A DNA stretch of 64,000 bases, from positions 620,001-684,000 of the forward strand of contig NZ_JMIW01000001.1 of the NCBI RefSeq assembly GCF_000715015.1. The letters are read 5' to 3'. This document shows, piece after piece, positions 53,733-62,518 of the stretch. The position numbers and the translations under genes were made by a program. Source of the DNA: Erythrobacter longus. Its GTDB lineage: Bacteria; Pseudomonadota; Alphaproteobacteria; Sphingomonadales; Sphingomonadaceae. The stretch's first letter is position 1, and each line of letters starts with the position of its first letter. The notes beneath the pieces are model-generated. The model worked only from the letters and a program-made list of their open reading frames with translations. It ran no database searches and was not told the DNA's origin.

Positions 53733-55534
53733 TGCGCAGCTTCAACCTTTGGCTCAGGCCCTACATCGTCGGTGCCCATGACCGACTGGCGATACCATTC
53801 GGCCAAACACAGCACCACCGCAACAAGCCCGATCAGCGTGGTAAGCACGAAGACATCGAAATATCCCTGGTTCTCGATCATCTCGCCCAGTGCCCCGCGC
53901 CCGAGCGTGCCCACGAGAAGCGTGAGCGATGACAGCAGCGCATACTGCACAGCCGCATATTTCTTCGACACAATCGAGGACAGCCACGCGATATAGGCCG
54001 CTCCCGCAATACCAATCGCAAGGTTCTCGAACATGATCGTGAAGGTAAGACGCGGAAGTGCGTCCGAGCCAAACGGCGCAAAGGTGCTGATAAGCCATGT
54101 AAAGCCGATCATGTCGCTTGCCGCCTGCATATTCGCACCGCCCACGGCCATGTCGGCGTAGAGCAAATTGGTGAGCGCTGCGAGAAGCGCGCCCAAGGTC
54201 AGCGTCAACATCCGTCCGAGCACGGTCAGCATATAGCCGCCCAGCGCAAGGCCTGCGATAATCGCGCCAATGCCAAAGAATTTGGACGCAAAGGCGACCT
54301 CATCATTGGTGTAGCCAAGCTCTCCCAGATAAAACGGATAGGCAAAGGTTCCCCAGATCGCATCGCAAATCCGATATGTGAGGACGAGCGCCAGGATCAG
54401 GATCAGCGGCCAGCCAATTCGCCCGACAAACTCCACCAATGGCGCAAGCAAGGCGCGGTAGAGGTGGTCGACTGCACTCGAAGCTCTAACGGTGCTGTCG
54501 TTTGCTGTAATCACGTCGTCACCGTTTGCTTTGCGACGGTGGAGAACGCCTGCAATGCTGGCCGGGATAACGATAGTTGCAGCAATAATCAGAGGGCCCA
54601 TCTTGGCGGTGAATTCGGTCGGATCAGGCCGCCCGCTTTCATTCAAGGGGAACATCCCAAGGAGCCAATTGGGATCGAGCGCGAAGGTTCCGAGGTCGAG
54701 CACGCCCATCATCGGCACATAACCACCAAGCGCACGAACCATGAAAATGCCGAGGATCGTCAGCGCCCACACCCACAAGCCAACAACCACCCAAAGGTAG
54801 TGACGGCGCACTTCCGGGCGCACTTCGCCCACTGCATAAAGCTCTTCGATTTCAGCTTCGCTTGTGATGGGAGTGGCCCTGTCACGGTCATTATCGGGCG
54901 CAAAAAGCCCTGCAATTCCGACGGCGAGAACACTCGCACCAAAGATCATATAGGTTTCAGGCCAGCCGATGCGGGCCGCGATAATGAGGCCCAATGCCCC
55001 GCCAAAAAGCGATGCGAGCCGGAAGCCCATTTGATAGATGGTGGACAACATATCTAGCGTGGCTTCTTCGTCTGCCACGTCAATGCGCCATGCGTTGATG
55101 GCAATATCCTGCGTCGCGCTGGCAAGCGCGCCGATACCTGCGAGAAGCGAGAACCAGCCAAGCTGTGTCTTTGGCTCCAGAAGCGAGAGCGTCACAAGGA
55201 TAATGCCAAGCGTAAGCTGCATCGGCGCAATCCACTGCTTGCGCTTACCCAGCTTGCGAAGGCCGGGGATGTCCACCTTGTCCACCAATGGCGACCAGAT
55301 GAACTGGAAAGCGTAAGCTAGGCCGATCAGCGAGAAGACCCCCATCGTCTCCAAATCGACCTCAGCCTCGGACAGCCATGCATAAAGCGTGCCCAGAAAC
55401 AGCGCGAAGGGCAGACCGCTGGTAAACCCAAACAGCGCCATAAAGGCCGACTTGCGGTTTTTTAGCGCGCGCAGGACTTCGCGAATGCCGGGTTTTGTGG
55501 GCTTTTCAGGCTGTGCAGCTTCGGCTGTTGTCAC
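53729..55534 (-). CDS. AmpG family muropeptide MFS transporter with a central insertion
   Basis: A 601-residue permease from the GTG at 55534 (upstream in-frame starts lack a ribosome binding site). FGFTSGLPFALFLGTLYAWL and GLAYAFQFIWSPLVDKVDIP are AmpG signatures; ATQDIAINAWRIDVADEE is helix 5. Between the two halves are a charged loop and extra hydrophobic segments with a DP/GMFPLNESGRPDPTEF linker, which explains the length over E. coli AmpG (491). It should import anhydro-muropeptides for recycling. Divergent from the Rieske gene. Confidence 0.85.
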   Translation of the reverse strand: MTTAEAAQPEKPTKPGIREVLRALKNRKSAFMALFGFTSGLPFALFLGTLYAWLSEAEVDLETMGVFSLIGLAYAFQFIWSPLVDKVDIPGLRKLGKRKQWIAPMQLTLGIILVTLSLLEPKTQLGWFSLLAGIGALASATQDIAINAWRIDVADEEATLDMLSTIYQMGFRLASLFGGALGLIIAARIGWPETYMIFGASVLAVGIAGLFAPDNDRDRATPITSEAEIEELYAVGEVRPEVRRHYLWVVVGLWVWALTILGIFMVRALGGYVPMMGVLDLGTFALDPNWLLGMFPLNESGRPDPTEFTAKMGPLIIAATIVIPASIAGVLHRRKANGDDVITANDSTVRASSAVDHLYRALLAPLVEFVGRIGWPLILILALVLTYRICDAIWGTFAYPFYLGELGYTNDEVAFASKFFGIGAIIAGLALGGYMLTVLGRMLTLTLGALLAALTNLLYADMAVGGANMQAASDMIGFTWLISTFAPFGSDALPRLTFTIMFENLAIGIAGAAYIAWLSSIVSKKYAAVQYALLSSLTLLVGTLGRGALGEMIENQGYFDVFVLTTLIGLVAVVLCLAEWYRQSVMGTDDVGPEPKVEAAQ

Positions 55535-55607
55535 GTCTTTGCTTATCCCTTTTGATTTACGCCCGAGTGTGAGGCATAACTTCATCAAGGGGAATAGGGA
55601 GAAGGCG

Positions 55608-56777
55608 ATGAACGCCGCAACAACGCAAGATTTGCCCAGAGAATTTGCGCAGCTCAAGCCGACAGCAGGCCAATTGGCTCTGGCTGATAACATAAAGACC
55701 GGAACACCGCGCGAAATAGACGCCATCGGGACGGTCCCGGCCAGTCGCTACACCTGCCCCGAACACTTCGCGCGCGAGAAATCCGCGCTGTTTGATCGCC
55801 TGCCGCAAGTGCTTGCTCCATCCGCCCTTCTTCCCGACACTGGAATGGTGGTGCCGCATGATGATACCGGTCGTCCGCTGCTTATAACCCGCGATCGCGA
55901 GGGAGCCGTGCACGTCTTCCTCAACGTGTGCCGCCACCGGGGAACGCGCCTTGTCGAAGGCGGCGAGGTGCAATGCGCCAAACGGATGGTGTGCCCTTAT
56001 CACGCCTGGACCTACAGCACTGACGGCAAGCTGTTGGCATTACCCCGGCCAGAGACGTTTCCGGGCCTCGATAAAAGAGAGTATGGTCTTTTCGAGTTAC
56101 CTTCATGCGAGACGGGCGGATTGATCTGGTTTTCACCTGAGCAAGGCGCAGACTTCACGGATGCGCACGCCATCAGTGCCGATTTCGATGCTTTTGGAAT
56201 GCGTGACCTGCACCTTTTCCGGCGCAAGACCCATCAGGTGAAGGGCAATTGGAAGCTCATCATGGATGCGTTTCTGGAAAGTTATCACGTCCAAAGGCTC
56301 CACGCTGACACCATCGGCCCTTTCTTCAAGGACGGGATTACAAGCGGTGACAACGTTGGCCCGCATATGCGCTCTGCCGTAGGGCGGATGGAGGAGATGG
56401 AAGGCGTCGACTTTGCCAATATGGCTGAGCTGCGCAAAATTGTGACCTTCGCTTATCAGCTCTTTCCCGCAACCGTCATCATCCCCAGCCCCGACTATGT
56501 GAATGTCATGGTGCTGATGCCGACGGCGCATAACTACACTGTGGTTGAGGACTTCATGCTCATCCCCGAAGATCCCAAAACCCCGAAGGCACTGGACCAT
56601 TGGGAGCGCAGTTGGAAGCTGCTTGATGGCGGGGTTTTTGCATCCGAAGACTTCCGCGCAGCAGAGCTTGGTCAGCAAGGGCTTGAGACAGGCGCGGTCA
56701 GTGAGATCACCCTTGGCACTTTGGAAAACGGGATCGTGCAATTTGATGCGATTGTGCAAGAGCATTTGCAACGCTAG
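55608..56777 (+). CDS. Rieske (2Fe-2S) aromatic-ring-hydroxylating-type oxygenase alpha subunit
   Basis: A 389-residue protein. The Rieske cluster is bound by Cys108, His110, Cys129 and His132 (NVCRHRGTRL and VCPYHAW). The mononuclear iron site is in LIMDAFLESYHVQRLHADT, with two His and a downstream Asp. The overall plan is that of single-component-type ring-hydroxylating oxygenase alpha subunits. The ATG at 55608 follows GGGAGAAGG. No beta subunit or reductase gene adjoins it. The next gene, 16 bp on, encodes a DUF6445 protein. The substrate is unknown. Confidence 0.87.
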   Translation: MNAATTQDLPREFAQLKPTAGQLALADNIKTGTPREIDAIGTVPASRYTCPEHFAREKSALFDRLPQVLAPSALLPDTGMVVPHDDTGRPLLITRDREGAVHVFLNVCRHRGTRLVEGGEVQCAKRMVCPYHAWTYSTDGKLLALPRPETFPGLDKREYGLFELPSCETGGLIWFSPEQGADFTDAHAISADFDAFGMRDLHLFRRKTHQVKGNWKLIMDAFLESYHVQRLHADTIGPFFKDGITSGDNVGPHMRSAVGRMEEMEGVDFANMAELRKIVTFAYQLFPATVIIPSPDYVNVMVLMPTAHNYTVVEDFMLIPEDPKTPKALDHWERSWKLLDGGVFASEDFRAAELGQQGLETGAVSEITLGTLENGIVQFDAIVQEHLQR

Positions 56778-56793
56778 GCCGCTTAACCGACCC

Positions 56794-57465
56794 ATGACTT
56801 ACCAAATACAAGCCTTCGGCCATGAGCGCGAGCCTGTTATCGTGATCGACGACTTCTCCGGTCATTTATCGGGGCTGGTCAGCGCAGGCAGAGCCGCACG
56901 CTATGAGCGCGCGAATGGCTACCCGGGAATACGCTCTGCCATCGACCCCAAAAGCTATGTTGGTCATTGCATGCAGTCATCCATCCTCGCGCGGGCAGTG
57001 AAAAAGGAGTTTGGCGCGGGCCAAATCCGCTTTGAATCTTGCGCATTCAGCATCGTCACGCTTCAACCCGATGAGCTTTCACCCGACCAACGCATTCCCC
57101 ACTTTGACGAGGCACAATCCAACGTCGTCGCCTTTGTGCATTACCTCGACACCGCCCCTGATTGCGGCACGGCTTTCTATCGTCACCGCAGGACGGGATT
57201 TGAAACTGTCACGCCAGAACGACTCGATGAGTATTTTGCAGCTCGCCAGGAGGATGAAACAGAACATGGGCCCCCGCCCCTCGCCTATCACACCAAAAAC
57301 ACTCCCCGATACGATCGGCTTGGCACCGTAGCCGCAGCGCCCGATCGCCTGATCGCCTATCGCGGGCGACAATTGCACTCTGGCGATATTATGACGCCTC
57401 CACCTCTGAAAAATGTACAGGCAGAGGGGCGATTGACGGTTACCGGTTTCCTGCTTTTGGCCTAG
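56794..57465 (+). CDS. DUF6445 family protein, possible 2-oxoglutarate/Fe(II)-dependent fold
   Basis: A 223-residue protein recognised as DUF6445, a family I recall from Sphingomonadales. It contains an HxD pair in RIPHFDEAQSN, a GTAFYRHRRTGFE segment and a distal His in RGRQLHSGDI followed by RLTVTGFLLL: the order HxD...H...R is the Fe(II)/2-oxoglutarate oxygenase arrangement. That function is inferred, not established. It starts 16 bp after the Rieske gene and may act on the same pathway. Confidence 0.75.
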   Translation: MTYQIQAFGHEREPVIVIDDFSGHLSGLVSAGRAARYERANGYPGIRSAIDPKSYVGHCMQSSILARAVKKEFGAGQIRFESCAFSIVTLQPDELSPDQRIPHFDEAQSNVVAFVHYLDTAPDCGTAFYRHRRTGFETVTPERLDEYFAARQEDETEHGPPPLAYHTKNTPRYDRLGTVAAAPDRLIAYRGRQLHSGDIMTPPPLKNVQAEGRLTVTGFLLLA

Positions 57466-57533
57466 GAGCTTAAATATGGCAGGTTGGCATAGCGAGCTTG
57501 CAGCGCCGCGCGCGAAGGCCTAGCGGCTAGCTT

Positions 57534-58325
57534 ATGCCCACCAATCCCAAGAAATCAGACGACCGCCCCGAAGGCGACCGTATCGCCAAATTGCTCGCCC
57601 GCGCAGGAATTGCCTCGCGCCGCGAGATTGAACGTATGATCGCTGACAAACGCATCACTTTGGATGGAAAGCCGGTGGAAACGCCTGCGACCTTCCTCAC
57701 CAGCCTCAAAGGCGTGAGCGTCGATGGAAAGCCTGTTGCAGCGCCTGAACCAACGCAGCTTTTCGCCTTTAACAAGCCAACCGGCCTTATCACAGCAGAA
57801 CGTGATCCCGCCGGACGCGCAACGATTTATGCAGCGCTCACCAATGCCCTTCCCAAGGACACACCGCGCCTGATGCCCATCGGGCGGCTCGATTTTAACA
57901 CCGAGGGGCTGTTGCTGCTGACCAATGATGGCGGGCTTAAACGCACGATGGAACTGCCTTCGTCTGGTATCCCGCGCACTTACCGCGCCCGCGCGTTTGG
58001 TGAAGTTACACAGGAACAGCTCGAAGCGTTGAGCGAAGGGGTTGAGATCGAAGGCATGCGTTATGGCTCCATAGATGCGAACCTCGACCGAGGCTCTGGC
58101 GGAAAAGGTCACAAAAACCACTGGATCGAGATCACCATCACGGAAGGGAAAAACCGTGAGGTTCGACGGGTCCTCGAATTTCTGGGACTTGAAGTGAACC
58201 GATTGATCCGAGTGGGTTATGGGCCATTCTACTTGGGAGACCTCCCCCGCGGCCAGGCTACGCGCATCAAGAAAGGTGACCTTGATCGTTTTGTGAGCAG
58301 CCTCAAAGGCGGACGGAAGAACTGA
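57534..58325 (+). CDS. RluB/RsuA-type 23S or 16S rRNA pseudouridine synthase
   Basis: A 263-residue protein with an N-terminal S4 RNA-binding domain (IAKLLARAGIASRREIERMI) and a pseudouridine synthase domain with the catalytic Asp in MPIGRLDFNTEGLLLLTNDG; GKNREVRRVLEFLGL and RLIRVGYGPF follow. The RluB subfamily (U2605 of 23S rRNA) is most likely, though RsuA, RluE and RluF share these motifs. It overlaps rsmD by one base (TGATG). Confidence 0.9.
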   Translation: MPTNPKKSDDRPEGDRIAKLLARAGIASRREIERMIADKRITLDGKPVETPATFLTSLKGVSVDGKPVAAPEPTQLFAFNKPTGLITAERDPAGRATIYAALTNALPKDTPRLMPIGRLDFNTEGLLLLTNDGGLKRTMELPSSGIPRTYRARAFGEVTQEQLEALSEGVEIEGMRYGSIDANLDRGSGGKGHKNHWIEITITEGKNREVRRVLEFLGLEVNRLIRVGYGPFYLGDLPRGQATRIKKGDLDRFVSSLKGGRKN

Positions 58326-58897
58326 TGCGCATTATTGCAGGGGATTGGAGAGGCCGTAAACTGGTGTCACCAAAGGGCGATGCTACCCGCCCCACCGCCG
58401 ATCGCACACGCGAAACACTGTTTTCCATGCTGACAAGCCGCCTTGGCAGTTTTGAAGATTTGCGGGTTGCTGATCTTTTTGCGGGGTCAGGCGCATTGGG
58501 GTTGGAAGCGCTTTCAAGGGGCGCTGCGCATTGCCTGTTTGTTGAACAAGACCGCGCCGCAGTGGACACAATTCGCGCGAATATCGCCAGTTTTGATGCG
58601 CGAGACCGCGCCGCTGTGGAAGCGACGTCGGTTATGACCTTGCGCGCTGCACGCGAACCCTATGATCTCTTGCTCCTCGACCCGCCCTATCACACCGGCG
58701 CTGGCGAAGTGGCCCTGGACAGGCTCCATCGCCTTGGCTGGATCAATAATGCGACATGGATCGCGCTTGAAACTGCGTTCAATGAAGAACCTGCGATCAA
58801 AGGCCTGACGCTAGAGGCGTCTCGCAAAGTTGGCAAAGGCAGGCTCACGCTTTTCACACGCGAGCCTGCCCCCGCCTCGGCCTCAGCTCCGGAGTGA
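58325..58897 (+). CDS. rsmD: 16S rRNA (guanine-966-N2)-methyltransferase RsmD
   Basis: RsmD methylates G966 of 16S rRNA. The 190-residue protein starts MRIIAGDWRGRKL; the SAM loop is VADLFAGSGALGLEALSRG and the target-amine motif is DPPY in DLLLLDPPYHTG. It is coupled to the pseudouridine synthase gene through a one-base overlap, a common rRNA-modification pair. Confidence 0.95.
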   Translation: MRIIAGDWRGRKLVSPKGDATRPTADRTRETLFSMLTSRLGSFEDLRVADLFAGSGALGLEALSRGAAHCLFVEQDRAAVDTIRANIASFDARDRAAVEATSVMTLRAAREPYDLLLLDPPYHTGAGEVALDRLHRLGWINNATWIALETAFNEEPAIKGLTLEASRKVGKGRLTLFTREPAPASASAPE

Positions 58898-58928
58898 AGG
58901 GGAACCGGGCTGAAGAAGCCCCTCCCTT
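58897..58928. terminator. Possible bidirectional terminator between rsmD and the exported repeat protein
   Basis: An inner stem GGGCT-GAAGA-AGCCC (58907-58921) is flanked by AAGGGG and CCCTT that can extend it. T-runs are short on both strands, so it is a weak candidate, but it sits exactly between convergent stops. Confidence 0.45.
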
Positions 58929-59295
58929 AGCGTGAGGAAGACGCCCGGCCCTCGATCTGCTGCCACGCAGCATCACGTTCTGGCCCAGTCATCGCGGTGA
59001 GCGCAATTTTCTGCTCATCGGTCAAACGCCAGAAAAGCATCTGCTGGCTGGGTTCAAGCGACCAATAGTAGCTCTTTGTTTCGGCCGGCCAGCCCATATA
59101 GGCGGTCTGCTGTTCGACCGGCCAACTGTCCACTTCTGCCTGTTGATCGCTCGACAGATCGGGATCGGATGGCTGTGCCGGCCCTGCATCAGTCGCCCCT
59201 TCGTCTTGCGGTGCAAAAGCCATGGAGGGCGTTGCGGCAAGAAAGCCAAGCGCTGCTGCTGCAACACCTGAGACTTGATATTTGGATTTACGCAT
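58927..59295 (-). CDS. Exported protein with 11-residue tryptophan/glutamine repeats, unknown
   Basis: A 122-residue protein from the ATG at 59295, which follows AAGGAG. A signal peptide ends near AATPSMAFA. An acidic spacer is followed by degenerate 11-12-residue units: WPVEQQTAYMG, WPAETKSYYWS, LEPSQQMLFWR, LTDEQKIALTAM, TGPERDAAWQQI. This suggests repeated amphipathic helices with aromatic faces. No family is recognised. It is convergent with rsmD and divergent from uvrD. Confidence 0.75.
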   Translation of the reverse strand: MRKSKYQVSGVAAAALGFLAATPSMAFAPQDEGATDAGPAQPSDPDLSSDQQAEVDSWPVEQQTAYMGWPAETKSYYWSLEPSQQMLFWRLTDEQKIALTAMTGPERDAAWQQIEGRASSSR

Positions 59296-59607
59296 TGGGA
59301 TACTCCTTAATGGTGACACCCAAACGATGACGAACAATGATTTGTCGGGCGAGAATCCCCGCTGGTTGTTCCCGCTTTCTCCGACACACGCTTGATGGCA
59401 GGCTTTTGACGCCATGCGAACCGTCGGCATTTGCGTGCATCGCGGTTTGAACCCGGCTTGCCGAAAGACGTTTCCAAAATGCGATGAGCCGCGATTGTGT
59501 CCATTATGGGGGACGATTTTGGGAATAGGTGCCCATCGGGGGTGCACGCCGCGAGCGAATATGCGACATTGCATCCTGCAATTTTGTTCTCTAATTGTTC
59601 TGGTGCG
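59296..59607 (+). promoter_or_regulatory. Divergent intergenic region upstream of uvrD
   Basis: This 312-bp gap between the exported repeat protein and uvrD holds no gene that I can support. The main feature is the LexA box at 59586-59600; the rest is moderately AT-rich and must contain promoters in both directions, none of which I can place with confidence. Confidence 0.5.
59586..59600. promoter_or_regulatory. LexA/SOS box upstream of uvrD
   Basis: GTTC-TCTAATT-GTTC is an exact match to the alphaproteobacterial LexA motif GTTCN7GTTC. It ends 7 bp before the uvrD ATG, so bound LexA would cover the start region and block transcription or translation initiation. This fits SOS control of a repair helicase. 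Confidence 0.75.
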
Positions 59608-61923
59608 ATGAACCCTAATCTACCCCATCCTTCCGGCGGTGTGCCCGTTGATTCTTCGGTGCCACCCTATGCGCAAATGCTAAACGCACCTCAGCGTGAA
59701 GCTGTGCTGACGACCGAAGGGCCTGTGCTCATGCTGGCGGGCGCTGGGACAGGCAAGACCGCCGCTTTGACCGCAAGAATGGCGCATTTGGTAGCGACGC
59801 GGCGCGCTTGGCCAAGTCAGATATTGTGCGTGACCTTCACCAATAAGGCAGCACGCGAAATGCGTGAGCGGGTGGCGGCGCATTTGGGCGCACCGGGAGA
59901 AGGCCTCCCCTGGCTTGGGACCTTCCATTCGATCTGCGCGAAGATGCTGCGGCGTCATGCGGAACTGGCTGGCCTACAAAGCAATTACACCATTATCGAC
60001 ACCGATGATCAGCTGCGCTTGCTGAAACAGATTATCACAGAGCACGAGATTGACGAAAAGCGCTGGCCCGCGCGGCAATTGGCAGGCTGTATCGACCGGT
60101 GGAAGAACCGGGGGCTGAACCCTGCGGACCTCGATGCGGCAGAGAATGAGGCTTATGCGAACGGCAAAGGCGCTCAGATGTATGGCGCATATCAGGACCG
60201 GTTAAAGGCGCTAAATGCCTGCGATTTCGGCGATTTGATGCTGCATATTCTGAATATTTTCCGCAAACACACCGATGTGCTGGCCGAGTATCAGAGCTGC
60301 TTCAAATACATCATGGTGGACGAGTATCAGGACACCAACGCGGTTCAATACCTGTGGCTAAGACTGCTTGCGCAGAGCCACAAGAACATCTGCGTTGTTG
60401 GCGATGATGATCAGTCGATCTATTCATGGCGCGGGGCAGAAGTTGCCAATATCCTGCGGTTTGAGAAGGATTTTGCCGGCACGCATGTGGTCCGGCTTGA
60501 GCAAAACTATCGCTCGACCCCGCAAATTCTGGGCGCTGCATCTGGCCTCATCCGCGCCAATTCTGAGCGGCATGACAAAACCCTTTGGACACAGGTCAAT
60601 GGCGGCGACAAGGTCAAAGTCATCGGCGTATGGGACGCCCCCGAAGAAGCGCGCCGATTGTCCGAAGAAATCGAGAGGTTGGAACGCGAAGGCGCACCGC
60701 TCGACCAGGTTGCCATTCTGGTACGCGCGCAATACCAGACCCGCGAGTTTGAAGACCGCTTCATACAAGTGGGCATTAACTACCGGATTATCGGCGGTTT
60801 TCGCTTTTACGAGCGTGCCGAAATCCGTGATGCGCTGGCCTACCTTCGCGTCATTGCACAGCCTCAAGATGATCTCGCGTTTGAGCGGATTTATAATCAG
60901 CCCAAACGTGGCCTTGGCTCCAAAACGCTTGAGAAAATGCACATTCATGCCCGCAGGGTGAACTTACCTCTGGCGGCGGCCTCTTTGCAATTGGCCGATA
61001 GCGATGAGCTGCCCAAACGCGCGGCGAACACTATCGGCACGCTTATGCGGCAGTTCTTGTCTTGGCGTGAAGCGGCTGAAGTCACATCGCCTGCTGACCT
61101 ACTTCGCCTCGTCCTCGATGAGAGCGGCTATAACGACATGCTCGCGAAAGACCGCTCTGCCGAAAGCGCCGGGCGGGCAGAAAACCTCTCCGAACTTGCC
61201 CGCGCAATGGAGGAGTATGAGACGCTCGGCGACTTCCTCGAACACGTCAGCCTCGTCATGGACAATGACCGGAACGATGGCGAGGAAACCGTCACAATCA
61301 TGACGATCCACGCGGCCAAAGGTCTCGAATTCGACCATGTCTTTTGCGTCGGATGGGAAGAAGGCGTCTTCCCTTCACAACGCGCCATTGACGAAGGGGG
61401 CCTTGCCTCACTTGAGGAAGAGAGGCGCTTGGCTTACGTCGCGATCACTCGCGCGCGGCGAAAATGCATCATTATGCACGCGGCCAACAGGCGAATTTAT
61501 GGGCAATGGACCAGTTCCATCCCCTCGCGTTTCATCGAAGAATTGCCAGAAGAATTCATCGACCAGGAAAGCACAATGACAGGCGGTGCATCGCTGTGGC
61601 GGGCCAATTGGTCAGAAAATGAAGACCCATTTGCCCACGTGGCACAGCAGAACCCCGGGCGCGCTGACACCCGTGGTCCGGGCTGGAGGCGCGCGGTTTC
61701 GGGCGGATATGACACCCAGCCAAAACGCCTCGCTGAACCGGGGCGTTCTGCCGCCAGTTTCGCCGCAAAACCCCGATCAGACATCGCAATTGGCGCTATG
61801 GTCGAGCACGCAAAATTCGGCCTAGGCTGCGTGATTGATCAGGAAGGCAACAAGCTCACCATTCAATTCGAGGAGGCGGGAGAGAAGCGGGTCATTGATA
61901 GTTTTGTCAGTGTGGTGAGCTAG
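59608..61923 (+). CDS. UvrD/PcrA-type DNA helicase
   Basis: A superfamily 1 3'-5' DNA helicase of 771 residues from the ATG at 59608. The Walker A loop is LAGAGTGKTAAL (43-54); VDEYQDTN is the DEXX box; GDDDQSIYSWRGA is motif III; VRLEQNYRST is motif IV; TIMTIHAAKGLEFDHVF and EERRLAYVAITRAR are motifs V and VI. The C-terminal segment IAIGAMVEHAKFGLGCVIDQ is the RNA polymerase-binding tail of PcrA/UvrD. It should act in excision repair and transcription-coupled repair. A LexA box precedes it. Confidence 0.95.
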   Translation: MNPNLPHPSGGVPVDSSVPPYAQMLNAPQREAVLTTEGPVLMLAGAGTGKTAALTARMAHLVATRRAWPSQILCVTFTNKAAREMRERVAAHLGAPGEGLPWLGTFHSICAKMLRRHAELAGLQSNYTIIDTDDQLRLLKQIITEHEIDEKRWPARQLAGCIDRWKNRGLNPADLDAAENEAYANGKGAQMYGAYQDRLKALNACDFGDLMLHILNIFRKHTDVLAEYQSCFKYIMVDEYQDTNAVQYLWLRLLAQSHKNICVVGDDDQSIYSWRGAEVANILRFEKDFAGTHVVRLEQNYRSTPQILGAASGLIRANSERHDKTLWTQVNGGDKVKVIGVWDAPEEARRLSEEIERLEREGAPLDQVAILVRAQYQTREFEDRFIQVGINYRIIGGFRFYERAEIRDALAYLRVIAQPQDDLAFERIYNQPKRGLGSKTLEKMHIHARRVNLPLAAASLQLADSDELPKRAANTIGTLMRQFLSWREAAEVTSPADLLRLVLDESGYNDMLAKDRSAESAGRAENLSELARAMEEYETLGDFLEHVSLVMDNDRNDGEETVTIMTIHAAKGLEFDHVFCVGWEEGVFPSQRAIDEGGLASLEEERRLAYVAITRARRKCIIMHAANRRIYGQWTSSIPSRFIEELPEEFIDQESTMTGGASLWRANWSENEDPFAHVAQQNPGRADTRGPGWRRAVSGGYDTQPKRLAEPGRSAASFAAKPRSDIAIGAMVEHAKFGLGCVIDQEGNKLTIQFEEAGEKRVIDSFVSVVS

Positions 61924-61981
61924 GGCGCTGCCCTTCCCCCGCCGTGAAAGGTCTGCAATATATGGCGGTGTGAGGGGAGAG

Positions 61982-62503
61982 ATGATGGGTTGGAAACTTG
62001 TGATCAGTTTGGCAGGGGCACTGATTGGGGTGTGCAGCGCGCCGGTTTTTGCACAAGACGCGCCCGGTGTTACTTTGGGCGATGGTGAAAATAACTGGAT
62101 CGTCATGGACGGTCTTACCCGCTCACAAGACGCCACCTACACCGAACAGCGCATCACCTCAGGCAATAGCACAGTCAGGCGGGGCGACGGCGCGACGCTT
62201 ACGTTCAGCGAGGTGCACATCGAGGGCGATGGCTGGCTGGTCCTACACCCGTTTATCGATGGCAAGCCCGATGGCGACTGGGTCGCAGGCTATCGCTTTG
62301 TCAAAAGCGGCACCAATAAGGACGTCTCGATTACATTAAACCCGGCGCCAAAGCCGGGGACAATGTTCCTCGTGATGCTTCATTCGGACAGCAATAATGA
62401 CGGGGTGTTTGATTTCGTCTTCCTTGAAGACGGAATCAACGTCGAAGACCGCGCCGTGTTTGAAGGCAACCGTATGATCGCTCACGTTTTTGCGGTGCCT
62501 TGA
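61982..62503 (+). CDS. Exported protein with a DUF7282-like domain
   Basis: A 173-residue protein with signal peptide (VISLAGALIGVCSAPVFA) and mature part with VHIEGDGWLVLHPFIDGKP, SITLNPAPKPGTMFLVMLHS and DSNNDGVFDFVF, a DxNxDGxxDF calcium-like loop. I recognise this as DUF7282-like, better known from archaea. The start is uncertain: ATG 61982 or 61985, after AGGGGAG. Function unknown. Confidence 0.7.
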   Translation: MMGWKLVISLAGALIGVCSAPVFAQDAPGVTLGDGENNWIVMDGLTRSQDATYTEQRITSGNSTVRRGDGATLTFSEVHIEGDGWLVLHPFIDGKPDGDWVAGYRFVKSGTNKDVSITLNPAPKPGTMFLVMLHSDSNNDGVFDFVFLEDGINVEDRAVFEGNRMIAHVFAVP

Positions 62504-62518
62504 AGGCCGCGTGCGAGG

